From an uncultured Bacteroidota bacterium (GTDB lineage Bacteria; Bacteroidota; Bacteroidia; Chitinophagales; Chitinophagaceae): a stretch of DNA of 8,774 bases. Both the position numbers and the translations under genes were made by a program. The DNA is taken from contig CAIZMD010000391.1 of NCBI GenBank assembly GCA_903933995.1, forward strand, positions 1-8,774, read 5' to 3'. Of this stretch, positions 1-6,848 are shown piece by piece. The notes under the pieces were generated by a model. The model did not search any database and was not told the DNA's origin. It saw nothing but the letters and a program-made list of their open reading frames with translations. Positions within the stretch are counted from its first letter, which is position 1; each line of letters starts with the position of its first letter.

Positions 1-1091
1 GCAGTACCAATTCCAATTAACAAAACCGGAACCCAATAACTGATACTTCCCAATGGTTGGGTTGCCAATACAATCAATGGAATGAGTGCAATCACCAACA
101 TGGCTTTCATTCTAGCGTCATAAGGTTTATGCCCCTTGTTGATGAAGTAAGTTGGGAACCATCCACCACTAATACTACCTATCATGGTAATACTGTACAA
201 AACAGCCAAAGGAATATTTACGGCAATCCCGGTCATGCCATATTGGTCTTTTAAATATCCTGGCAACCAGAACAAATAAAACCACCAAACACCATCAGTC
301 ATAAATTTACCTACTACAAATGCCCAAGTTTGGTTAAACCCTAGCAACACTAACCAAGGAGTTTTCTCTGTTGATTTTTCATTGGCAGTTTCTTCCTCTA
401 CCTTATCGCTATTGATATAATCTAATTCCGCTTTGGAAAGACGTTTTTGTTTGGCTGGTATTTCATAAAATATAAACCAGAAGATTAGCCATACAAAACC
501 AACCGCTCCAATAATTAGAAAGGCAGATTCCCATCCCCAGTTCTCGGCAATCCATGGAACAGACAAGGGAGCTAATACGGCACCCACATTGGCACCTGAA
601 TTAAAAATACCTGTTGCAAATGAGCGTTCTTTTTTAGGAAAATATTCTGCCGTTGCTTTAATAGCTGCTGGAAAGTTTCCGGCTTCTCCAAAACCTAGCA
701 CAGCTCTTGAAATCATAAAACCTAAAATGGATACAGGAATGGCTGCAATGCCTACCAAACCTAAAATAGCAGAAACAGATGTTCCAATTGGCACTGCATA
801 GGCATGTATGATAGCCCCTATAGACCAAATGATAATAGCCCAAGCATAACCCCATTTAGTTCCTAGTTTGTCAACTATTCTGCCGGCAAATAACATGGAT
901 ACGGCATACACAAATTGAAACACAGAAGTAATATTCGCATAATCAGAGTTGGTCCAATTAAACTCGTGTTCCAAAGTTGTTTTCAGCAAACTCAAAACTT
1001 GTCTGTCTAAGTAGTTTACTGTTGTCGCAAAGAACAATAGGGCGCAAACCGTCCATCTGTATTTGCCAATTTTCTCAGAAATAGTTTCCAT
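1..1091 (-). CDS. exuT: ExuT-type hexuronate MFS transporter (3' end cut by window edge)
   Basis: Probable inner-membrane symporter for glucuronate/galacturonate, of the anion:cation symporter branch of the major facilitator superfamily (ExuT/GudP group). About 363 residues are visible and the C-terminus lies beyond the left edge; family members are usually about 430. I chose the ATG at 1091-1089, giving METISEKIGKYRW, just before the first membrane helix. Visible family marks are NYLDRQ after TM1, the loop motif GRIVDKLGTKWG (about 70-81), and the segment GFGEAGNFPAAIKA with FPKKERSFATGIFNSGA (about 133-167), which closely matches E. coli ExuT. A charged linker at about 212-245 separates the two six-helix halves. 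The gene starts 5 bases after the eda stop, so the two are probably cotranscribed and perhaps translationally coupled. The exact sugar acid is inferred from the neighbours; another hexuronate or aldarate is possible. Confidence 0.88.
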   Translation of the reverse strand, partial: METISEKIGKYRWTVCALLFFATTVNYLDRQVLSLLKTTLEHEFNWTNSDYANITSVFQFVYAVSMLFAGRIVDKLGTKWGYAWAIIIWSIGAIIHAYAVPIGTSVSAILGLVGIAAIPVSILGFMISRAVLGFGEAGNFPAAIKATAEYFPKKERSFATGIFNSGANVGAVLAPLSVPWIAENWGWESAFLIIGAVGFVWLIFWFIFYEIPAKQKRLSKAELDYINSDKVEEETANEKSTEKTPWLVLLGFNQTWAFVVGKFMTDGVWWFYLFWLPGYLKDQYGMTGIAVNIPLAVLYSITMIGSISGGWFPTYFINKGHKPYDARMKAMLVIALIPLIVLATQPLGSISYWVPVLLIGIGT

Positions 1092-1096
1092 AAGGC

Positions 1097-1765
1097 TTAT
1101 TTGGGTAATTTGATAGATTTAACAATCTCAAGCGCTTTCACGGTATCAATGGCAATTTGCTCATAGTTCTGAGCTTCTAATAATTGCTTGGTGATTAATT
1201 TACTGCCCATACCTACTGCACAAACTCCAGCTTTAAACCATCCACCAATATTATCCTTGTCTAATTCAACACCACCTGTTGGCATGAACAACAATCCAGG
1301 AAAAATTTCTTTGATAGCAGATAGAAATCCTGGACCAAGAATATTTCCGGGAAACAGTTTGATCATTCTTGCTCCCATGGTTTCTGCTTGGATAATTTCA
1401 GTAGGCGTCATACATCCTGGCACCCAAAGCATATTGTATAAATCAGCAGTTTTTGCAACAGATTCAACCAAACCGGGAGAAATAATATAGTCAGCACCTG
1501 CATCAATAAAGGTCATGGCCATATCAGCGTTTTTAATGGTACCAATACCTAAGTACATACCTTTTAACTCCGTATCGCAAACCTTGCGCATTTCTTTAAA
1601 ATTGGTAAGGGCTGCTGCACCACGATTGGTGTATTCAACTGCGCGAATACCTGCTTCATACAAGGCTTTTAATACGCCAATGCTCACGTTGGTATCCTTA
1701 TAAAAATAAAGGGGTAAAATACCTTGTTCTGGAATCAAATCAAGGATGGCTGCTTTCTTTTCCAT
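1097..1765 (-). CDS. eda: 2-keto-3-deoxy-6-phosphogluconate (KDPG) aldolase
   Basis: Cytoplasmic class I aldolase that splits KDPG into pyruvate and glyceraldehyde-3-phosphate, the last step of hexuronate catabolism. It is 222 residues, close to the usual 210-220. The frame stays open to 1894, but I start at the ATG at 1765-1763 because the extra 43 upstream residues do not look like the family, while MEKKAAILDLIPEQGILP does. Conserved residues are the catalytic Glu44 (RAVEYTNRG), GIGTIKN (73-79), ISPGL (95-99), WVPGCMTPTEI (114-124), the Schiff-base Lys136 in MIKLFPGN, and the phosphate-binding PTGGV (162-166) and GMGSKL (185-190). The sequence also resembles aldolases that accept the 6-phosphogalactonate epimer, so dual KDPG/KDPGal activity cannot be excluded. 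It is the first gene of the minus-strand unit with exuT and divergent from kdgK, whose product makes its substrate. Confidence 0.93.
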   Translation of the reverse strand: MEKKAAILDLIPEQGILPLYFYKDTNVSIGVLKALYEAGIRAVEYTNRGAAALTNFKEMRKVCDTELKGMYLGIGTIKNADMAMTFIDAGADYIISPGLVESVAKTADLYNMLWVPGCMTPTEIIQAETMGARMIKLFPGNILGPGFLSAIKEIFPGLLFMPTGGVELDKDNIGGWFKAGVCAVGMGSKLITKQLLEAQNYEQIAIDTVKALEIVKSIKLPK

Positions 1766-1800
1766 ATGGCTCTTTTTTGATAAGCAATGTAAGTTCGAAT

Positions 1801-1824
1801 TACTAAAAATAAACCATTTTAGTA
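1801..1824. repeat. 8-bp inverted repeat in the eda leader/promoter region
   Basis: Perfect inverted repeat with arms tactaaaa (1801-1808) and ttttagta (1817-1824), separated by 8 bases. It abuts the LacI-type palindrome, sharing two bases with it, and lies 36-59 bases upstream of the eda start. It could be a second regulator site or an AT-rich RNA hairpin at the start of the eda transcript. No function can be assigned from sequence. Confidence 0.5.
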
Positions 1825-1840
1825 CGCAATCGTTTGCGTA
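1823..1840. promoter_or_regulatory. LacI-family-type operator in the divergent eda/kdgK control region
   Basis: The 18-base site tacgcaatcgtttgcgta is palindromic at 16 of 18 positions with a central CG, the usual architecture of LacI-family operators. It lies 58 bases upstream of the eda start and 120 upstream of the kdgK start, so one bound regulator could affect both. A copy with 15 of 18 identical bases lies at 7712-7729 before kduD. Regulator identity is inferred; no lacI-type gene is in the window. In RNA it could also form a 7-bp hairpin followed by a T run, but no plus-strand gene precedes it that it could terminate. Confidence 0.72.
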
Positions 1841-1960
1841 TTTTTTGACATATTTAAAGCCCGTTTTTTTTTCTTGCCAAGGATAAATGACCAACTTCGC
1901 AAGGAGTCTTTGAAGATAAGATGATTCAACCTAAACTCTACTAATAAAAAAACGATTGAC

Positions 1961-2986
1961 ATGTCTAAAAAAGTTGTAACGCTCGGAGAAATCATGATGC
2001 GTCTCTCCACACCCGGTTTTGAAAGGTTTGTACAAAGCGACAGTTTTGACGTCACTTATGGTGGCGGTGAAGCAAACGTAGCTGTAGCACTTAGCAATTA
2101 TGGATTGGATGGTGTATTTGTGACTAAGGTTCCAGACAATGCACTTGGTCAGGCAGCTATCAACCATATCCGCAGATATGGTGTGGATACCCAATTTATT
2201 GCTCGTGGCGGTAAACGCTTGGGTATTTATTTCTTGGAAACTGGTGCTTCAATGCGTGCATCTCAGGTTATCTATGACCGTGCAGGTGCTTCTATTGCTG
2301 ATGTAGACATTAGTGAATTTGATTTTGACAAAATTTTGGAAGGTGCAAGTTGGTTCCATACCACTGGTATTACTCCGGCACTAAGCGATAAAGCTGCAGA
2401 GTTAACCCTTGCTGCTTTAAAAGCAGCAAAAGCCAAAGGCATTACCACCAGTATTGACCTGAACTACCGTAAGAAATTGTGGAGCAAGGAAAAAGCAAGA
2501 GAAGTAATGACCAAACTTTGCCAATATGTAGACGTTTGTATTGGTAATGAAGAAGACGCTGATACCACATTAGGCTTTAAAGCAGAAGGCACTGACGTAA
2601 CCAAGGGTGAATTAAACCTAGATGGCTACAAAAGTGTGTTCAAACAAATGAAAGAGAAATTTGGATTTAAATATATTGCTTCTACTTTGCGTGAAAGCCA
2701 TAGTGCATCTGACAATGGTTGGAGCGCCTTGGTATATGATGGCACAGAATTCTATCATAGCAGACAATATGAAGTACGTATTGTTGACCGCGTAGGTAGT
2801 GGTGATTCATTTGCCAGTGGTTTTATCTATGGTTTGGTGAGCGGTATGCCAATGCCAGAAGCTGCTGAATTTGGTGTAGCTGCATCAGCCATCAAACACA
2901 CTATTCCAGGAGACTTGAACCACGCAACTTTAACCGAGGTAAAAGAATTGATGAAAGGCGATGGCAGCGGAAGGGTACAACGTTAA
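1961..2986 (+). CDS. kdgK: 2-keto-3-deoxygluconate (KDG) kinase, PfkB/ribokinase family
   Basis: Cytoplasmic kinase that phosphorylates KDG to KDPG with ATP, feeding Eda encoded on the opposite strand. It is 341 residues, normal for the family. Visible motifs are GEIMMRLSTPG at the N-terminus, the sugar-binding GGGEANVAVAL (34-44), the YFLETGA segment (90-96), DLNYRKKLW (166-174), GNEEDA (195-200) near the metal/phosphate position, and the PfkB signature with catalytic Asp282 in DRVGSGDSFASG (276-287). The start is fixed because the conserved TLGE motif begins only seven residues in. No strong Shine-Dalgarno sequence is visible, as is common in Bacteroidota. It is the first gene of a plus-strand pair with a DUF386 gene 18 bases downstream. 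The LacI-type palindrome lies upstream, and a half-site-like aaacgattg sits directly before the ATG. A second KdgK-like kinase is encoded at 4948-5955. Confidence 0.92.
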   Translation: MSKKVVTLGEIMMRLSTPGFERFVQSDSFDVTYGGGEANVAVALSNYGLDGVFVTKVPDNALGQAAINHIRRYGVDTQFIARGGKRLGIYFLETGASMRASQVIYDRAGASIADVDISEFDFDKILEGASWFHTTGITPALSDKAAELTLAALKAAKAKGITTSIDLNYRKKLWSKEKAREVMTKLCQYVDVCIGNEEDADTTLGFKAEGTDVTKGELNLDGYKSVFKQMKEKFGFKYIASTLRESHSASDNGWSALVYDGTEFYHSRQYEVRIVDRVGSGDSFASGFIYGLVSGMPMPEAAEFGVAASAIKHTIPGDLNHATLTEVKELMKGDGSGRVQR

Positions 2987-3004
2987 TCTCTTAAAACAAG
3001 CATC

Positions 3005-3457
3005 ATGATTGTAGATAGCATCAACAACGGATCAAAATACGCTTCCTTGCATCCACATTTTGCAAAAGCATTTGAATTCATCAACAATACTGACTTAGCT
3101 ACGCTAGAAGTAGGCAAATTTGATATTGATGGTGAAAATCTAAGAGGCATAGTTTCTGACAAAGAAGGCACTACAGCAGAAGCTAGTATTGCCAAATTTG
3201 AATGTCACAATGCACATATTGATATTCAAGTTTGCATTGGTGGTAAGGAAACAATTGGATGGAAACCAAGAAGCAGTTGTCAGTCACAACGTGGCGAGTA
3301 CAATCCAGAAAAGGATGTATTGTTCTATGAAGACGCACCTGATATGTATTTTGGTTTAACCAATGGGCAGTTTGCCATCTTCTATCCAGAAGATGTACAC
3401 GCACCCATGATTGGCACTGAAGTCATCAAAAAACTTGTGATCAAAGTTCGTTTGTAG
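3005..3457 (+). CDS. YhcH/YjgK/YiaL (DUF386) family cupin-like protein
   Basis: A 150-residue cytoplasmic protein of the YhcH/YjgK/YiaL/EbgC/TabA family. Members have a cupin-like barrel with a metal site; E. coli YhcH (NanQ) is an N-acetylneuraminate anomerase, and others accompany sugar-acid operons. Candidate metal ligands are Glu66, His68 and His71 in the segment FECHNAHIDIQ, and His132 in YPEDVHAP; the C-terminus ends with the family's KKLVIKVRL-like strand. The length matches the family. It follows kdgK by 18 bases and is followed by a strong terminator, so the two form one transcript. By analogy with NanQ it may speed ring opening or anomer conversion of a uronate, KDG or 5-ketouronate. 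That role is inference from family and location; the family call is firm and the substrate is unknown. Confidence 0.88.
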   Translation: MIVDSINNGSKYASLHPHFAKAFEFINNTDLATLEVGKFDIDGENLRGIVSDKEGTTAEASIAKFECHNAHIDIQVCIGGKETIGWKPRSSCQSQRGEYNPEKDVLFYEDAPDMYFGLTNGQFAIFYPEDVHAPMIGTEVIKKLVIKVRL

Positions 3458-3477
3458 TTTAAATAGCAGTGAGTGCT

Positions 3478-3517
3478 TCGCACCTTGTACATAGCGGTAC
3501 AGGGTGCGATTTTTTTT
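3478..3517 (+). terminator. Intrinsic terminator of the kdgK-DUF386 unit
   Basis: A 13-bp stem with one G-U pair (3478-3490 with 3497-3509) and a 6-base loop is followed directly by eight T residues (3510-3517). It starts 21 bases after the DUF386 stop codon and separates this unit from the AraC gene, which probably has its own promoter. Confidence 0.93.
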
Positions 3518-3556
3518 GAGGGATAGTTGTATCTTGGATTTGCAATCTTCCCTATT

Positions 3557-4384
3557 ATGCAACCGGTATTTATTCAACCCAAACCTGCTTTGAAAGAATT
3601 GGTGAACCATTATATGGTTTTCCATACCAACTTTCCAAAGGACCAACCGGCACCTTGCATTTTATTACCACCCCTACCAGAACAATGTTTGTTGTTTTAT
3701 CCACTTGACCCGGTTGATGCCAATTATTTGTTGGCCAATAAACAAATGCGGTTATATACATGCAGTTTGGTTGGCCCTCAAACCAATACCATAAAATTGC
3801 AATTGGGTCACCAACATGTTGTAATCAAAGTATCTTTTCAACCGGGTGGCTTGTATCGTTTGCTGGGTATACCCATGCAGGAATTATTACAAGTAGAGGC
3901 TTTTAATGCAAGCGATTTCTTAGGTAATTTAATCATAGAATTGCAGAACCAAATTTGGGAGTCTGAGAACTTTCTTCAAATGGTGCATCAAATAGAAGAA
4001 GCATTACTTAAGTTTAGTAAAAGACTAAAGGAAAAATTACCCATTGATCAAGTGCTACAGAATATGCTGCAGGCAGGAGGATTAATGAGCATGGATCAAG
4101 CCGCGTCTGATGCTTGTTTGAGTATTAGACAGTTTGAACGCCAATTCAAACAACGCATTGGTCTTTCTCCCAAATTCTATTCTCGTTTAATTAGATTCTC
4201 TAATGCCTGGATCTTAAAAGAAAACCAGCCCAATATCACATGGACGGCTATTGCACATCAAACTGGTTATTTTGATCAAATGCACTTGATCCGTGACTTT
4301 AAAGAATTTGCGGCGGTTAATCCCAAACAAATTGAACAGGCTTTATTAGAAATGCCCTTTAACCCCAGAAATAGGTATCAATAA
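3557..4384 (+). CDS. AraC-family transcriptional regulator with DUF6597-like N-terminal domain
   Basis: DNA-binding regulator of 275 residues. The open frame begins at 3527, but I prefer the ATG at 3557 (MQPVFIQPKP): the ten upstream residues are not family-like, and the earlier ATG would leave only 9 bases after the terminator T run. The N-terminal part (about 10-120) has the pattern of Bacteroidota AraC proteins, with NHYMVF near residue 17, PPLPEQCLLFYP (38-49) and VSFQPGGLYRLLGIP (92-106), resembling DUF6597. The C-terminal part carries two helix-turn-helix motifs: about 177-214 (DQAASDACLSIRQFERQFKQ) and about 227-256 (WTAIAHQTGYFDQMHLIRDF). It is bounded upstream by an intrinsic terminator and followed after 61 bases by a small exported protein gene. 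The ligand and targets are unknown; it may control its neighbour, the uronate genes, or neither. Confidence 0.88.
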   Translation: MQPVFIQPKPALKELVNHYMVFHTNFPKDQPAPCILLPPLPEQCLLFYPLDPVDANYLLANKQMRLYTCSLVGPQTNTIKLQLGHQHVVIKVSFQPGGLYRLLGIPMQELLQVEAFNASDFLGNLIIELQNQIWESENFLQMVHQIEEALLKFSKRLKEKLPIDQVLQNMLQAGGLMSMDQAASDACLSIRQFERQFKQRIGLSPKFYSRLIRFSNAWILKENQPNITWTAIAHQTGYFDQMHLIRDFKEFAAVNPKQIEQALLEMPFNPRNRYQ

Positions 4385-4445
4385 AAAATGTCGTTTTTAT
4401 ACTATTTCTAACCTTGCAATGGAAATAGTTTTGAAATAAAAACAC

Positions 4446-4946
4446 ATGAAAAAGATCTTAGTTCTTTCTGCATTTTTATTACCCATAATGGGTATTGCTC
4501 AAAACAGTTCTGCCGACACAAAAGCCGTTGATCAAAAAGTAGATGAATTGATTGCCAGTTGGAACAACCATGATTATTCAGACATGGCCAATTACGCAAC
4601 AGAAGATTGTGACTGGGTCAATATCAAGGGTATGTGGTGGAAGGGAAGAAAAGAAGTGGAATATGCCCACCAAGTCTATCATCAAACCATTTTCAAAACA
4701 ACTACTTTGAAAAAAAATAGCGCCACTATTAGATTCATTACCAAAGACGTGGCCATTGTACATTTGTCTTGGAGAACAGGGGCATTTACAACACCTAGTG
4801 GCAACCAAATGCCTGAAGGCGATGACTTGGCTACCTTGGTCTATGTAAAAAAATCGGGTAAATGGTTATTGACAGCAGCAGAAAATGTAAACGTGGTAGA
4901 AGCATCGCAAAAAAACAATCCTGTGTTGAAAATGCCCAAATCTTAA
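4446..4946 (+). CDS. Exported SnoaL/DUF4440-type (SgcJ/EcaC-like) protein, function unknown
   Basis: A 166-residue protein with an N-terminal Sec signal peptide (MKKILVLSAFLLPIMGIAQ; likely cut near residue 19), so it is probably periplasmic. The mature part looks like an NTF2-fold SgcJ/EcaC or DUF4440 protein: a helix with VDELIASWNNHDYSDMANYATEDCDWV (32-58), then GMWWKGRKEVEYAHQVYH, and strands ending in LATLVYVKKSGKWLLTAAENVNV (128-150). Members of this fold are often small enzymes or ligand-binding proteins, and no catalytic role can be read here. It lies 61 bases after the AraC gene and its stop codon is one base from the convergent kinase stop. A taaccttg sequence at 4409-4416 resembles a Bacteroidota -7 element, but no matching -33 is seen. 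A link to uronate metabolism is not shown. Confidence 0.8.
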   Translation: MKKILVLSAFLLPIMGIAQNSSADTKAVDQKVDELIASWNNHDYSDMANYATEDCDWVNIKGMWWKGRKEVEYAHQVYHQTIFKTTTLKKNSATIRFITKDVAIVHLSWRTGAFTTPSGNQMPEGDDLATLVYVKKSGKWLLTAAENVNVVEASQKNNPVLKMPKS

Positions 4947-4947
4947 T

Positions 4948-5955
4948 TTAAAAACCTGCTTCAACTTGAAGTACTTCTTGTTCTGTGGCGTCGCCCTGTT
5001 CTTGTAATTTACCAAAAGCAGCGGCGGCGGCATAGTTTAATAATTCTTGTGGATCCTCATGATGTGTGTGGAATCCGTAAATCAAACCTGCCATAAAACA
5101 GTCTCCACTACCTGAGCGGTCAACCACCCCCTTACAAGTAAATTCTTTGGAGAGATAGGAATGATGTCCCATTTGCAAAGTGGTATAATACAAGATTTGC
5201 TCTTCATTGCTATCAAAGCGATAGGTATTGGCCACCGCCTTGCAATTGGGGTATTGTTCCATAATAGCAATGGATGTTTTAGCAGCATGGTCTATATAGG
5301 CTTGTTTGGATTGGTGTGCGTGTATCTGCTCATCAACTTCAATCCCTAATAAACTATTGGCACTCCAAATATTTCCCATAATCACAGTGCAATACTTTAC
5401 CAATTGGGGCATGATTTCTTTTGGATCCTTTCCGTATTTCCAAAGTTTGGATCTATAGTTTAGGTCAACAGAAATTTGCAATCCCTTTCTAGAAGCCACT
5501 TGCAGGGCTTCTAAACAAACATCGGCAATGGATTGATTTAATGCGGGGCTGATGGCCGTAAAATGAAACCAACTAACACCTTCAAATACTTTTTCCCAAT
5601 CAACCATGCCTGTTTTTAATTCAGAAAAAGAGGAGCGTTCTCTGTCATAGACAACACCTCCCTTGATATCGGCCCCTGTTTCTAAATAGTATAATCCAAT
5701 ACGGCTTCCTGCTAACATAATGGCACTAGTGTCAATATGCCTAGCGTCTAGGTATTGAATTACATATTGACTCATGAAATTATCAGGCAAGACCGTACAA
5801 TAACGCACAGGAATATTCCATCCGGCCAAAGCCGTGGCTACATTGGCTTCAGCTCCGCCAACAAACAACTTCATGGGTTGTTTTTGCCTGGCGTCTTTTG
5901 TTGAAGAGGGTGAAATGCGTAATAGCAATTCACCCATACACAAAACCTTATTCAT
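4948..5955 (-). CDS. Second KdgK-like PfkB sugar kinase
   Basis: A 335-residue cytoplasmic PfkB/ribokinase-family kinase, similar throughout to the kdgK product at 1961-2986. Shared marks are GELLLRISP, VGGAEANVATAL (32-43), YYLETGAD (89-96), WFHFTAISPAL (129-139), DLNYRSKLW (164-172) and the catalytic Asp285 in VDRSGSGDCFMAG (278-290). It differs where KdgK has GNEEDA: here the segment reads GNIWSAN (194-200), without the acidic residues of the NxxE position that helps place Mg/phosphate in the family. It starts 16 bases after the kduI stop and is last in the uxaC-kduD-kduI-kinase strand run. The context supports phosphorylation of KDG or a close keto-deoxy sugar acid, but the substrate may differ from the first kinase. 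The family is certain; the exact substrate is not. Confidence 0.85.
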   Translation of the reverse strand: MNKVLCMGELLLRISPSSTKDARQKQPMKLFVGGAEANVATALAGWNIPVRYCTVLPDNFMSQYVIQYLDARHIDTSAIMLAGSRIGLYYLETGADIKGGVVYDRERSSFSELKTGMVDWEKVFEGVSWFHFTAISPALNQSIADVCLEALQVASRKGLQISVDLNYRSKLWKYGKDPKEIMPQLVKYCTVIMGNIWSANSLLGIEVDEQIHAHQSKQAYIDHAAKTSIAIMEQYPNCKAVANTYRFDSNEEQILYYTTLQMGHHSYLSKEFTCKGVVDRSGSGDCFMAGLIYGFHTHHEDPQELLNYAAAAAFGKLQEQGDATEQEVLQVEAGF

Positions 5956-5971
5956 CAGTAATGATTATACA

Positions 5972-6802
5972 CTATTTCATCTCTGCTATAGCAACTGGAT
6001 CCATATCGGAGAAGACTTGGTTTTCACCAGCCATTGCCCAGATAAATCCATAGTTGGTAGTACCAGGTCCACAATGCACAGACCAAGGTGCAGAAATGAC
6101 TGCTTCATGATTAGCCATGACCAAGTGCCTTGTTTCTTGAGGCTCTCCCATTAAATGGAATACCCTGTGTTGAGCTGGTAAATCAAAATAGAAATAAACT
6201 TCCATTCTACGTGTATGGGTATGAGGAGGAACAGAATTCCAAACACTTCCTTCTGCTAACACGGTTAAACCCATCACCAATTGGCAACTCTTAATTCCGT
6301 CTAAGTGAATGTATTTGTAAATGGTACGTTTGTTAGCAGTAGCTGTTTCTCCCATGGCAACTGGTGCTGCGGCCTCCTTGGTCATCAAAGTGTTTGGATA
6401 GCTTGCGTGTGCAGGTGTTGACATTAAAAAGAAGTCTGCAGGACTACTAGCACTTTTGCTGGAAAAGCTTACGTCTTGTGTTCCTTTTCCCAAATACAAA
6501 CAATCTAGTTTAGAAAGCTCATAGCTAACGCCATCGGCAACTACGGTTCCATCTCCACCCACATTGATGATACCCAACTCTCTTCTTTCTAGAAAATAAT
6601 TGGCTTTTAATTCTTCCTCTACTTTTAAAGGAACAGAAGCATTCACTGGTTTTACCCCTCCTACAATCACGCGATCATAGTGCGAATACACCAGTTCCAA
6701 ATGATCTGCTTGCATTAAAGATTGAACTAGAAAATTCTCGCGCAATTCTGCGGTGCTCATGCCCTTTACTTCTTTGGGGCTATTTTGAAATCTAATTTGC
6801 AT
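5972..6802 (-). CDS. kduI: 5-keto-4-deoxyuronate isomerase
   Basis: Zinc-dependent cupin isomerase converting 5-keto-4-deoxyuronate (4-deoxy-L-threo-5-hexosulose uronate, from unsaturated uronates) to 3-deoxy-D-glycero-2,5-hexodiulosonate. I start at the ATG at 6802-6800 (MQIRFQNSPK), giving 276 residues against 278 in E. coli KduI; the longer start at 6832 adds ten residues with no family counterpart. Visible matches are LVYSHYDRVIVGG (38-50), YFLERRELGIINVGG (69-83), LYLGKG (102-107), and the zinc ligands His194, His196 and Glu201 in PPHTHTRRMEVYFYF, with His243 in SAPWSVHCG. MGEPQETRHLVM and the terminal GENQVFSDMDPVAI are also conserved. It lies 46 bases after kduD, which makes the next enzyme. 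In E. coli, KduI also helps in glucuronate/galacturonate breakdown, which fits the uxaC context. Confidence 0.95.
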   Translation of the reverse strand: MQIRFQNSPKEVKGMSTAELRENFLVQSLMQADHLELVYSHYDRVIVGGVKPVNASVPLKVEEELKANYFLERRELGIINVGGDGTVVADGVSYELSKLDCLYLGKGTQDVSFSSKSASSPADFFLMSTPAHASYPNTLMTKEAAAPVAMGETATANKRTIYKYIHLDGIKSCQLVMGLTVLAEGSVWNSVPPHTHTRRMEVYFYFDLPAQHRVFHLMGEPQETRHLVMANHEAVISAPWSVHCGPGTTNYGFIWAMAGENQVFSDMDPVAIAEMK

Positions 6803-6848
6803 ATGGTCAAGTTTTAAAATATTTATAATCAACTAATTTTTTAAGAAG

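Noticed and set aside
1188..1490. Open frame of 100 codons on the plus strand
   Set aside because: It lies wholly within eda on the opposite strand, has no family resemblance and is a shadow of that gene. The same holds for the other short frames inside the called genes.
1823..1847. The palindrome plus T run in the eda/kdgK gap as an intrinsic terminator on the plus strand
   Set aside because: No plus-strand gene lies upstream for it to terminate, the stem is short, and the second copy before kduD points to a protein-binding site.
1845..1850. ttgaca as a sigma70 -35 box for kdgK
   Set aside because: There is no TATAAT-like -10 at suitable spacing (only a T-rich tract), and Bacteroidota promoters use a different consensus.
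1097..1894. A longer eda start at 1894 adding 43 N-terminal residues
   Set aside because: The extension overlaps the operator and control region, is unlike the aldolase family, and would make the protein about 50 residues too long. The ATG at 1765-1763 fits the family.
4381..4400. Inverted repeat ataaaaa/tttttat after the AraC gene as a terminator
   Set aside because: The stem is made only of A-T pairs and overlaps the stop codon; it is too weak to claim as an intrinsic terminator.
4409..4416. taaccttg as a Bacteroidota -7 promoter element before the DUF4440 gene
   Set aside because: One mismatch to TAnnTTTG and no TTTG-type -33 element at the expected distance; noted in the gene entry but not supported as a feature.
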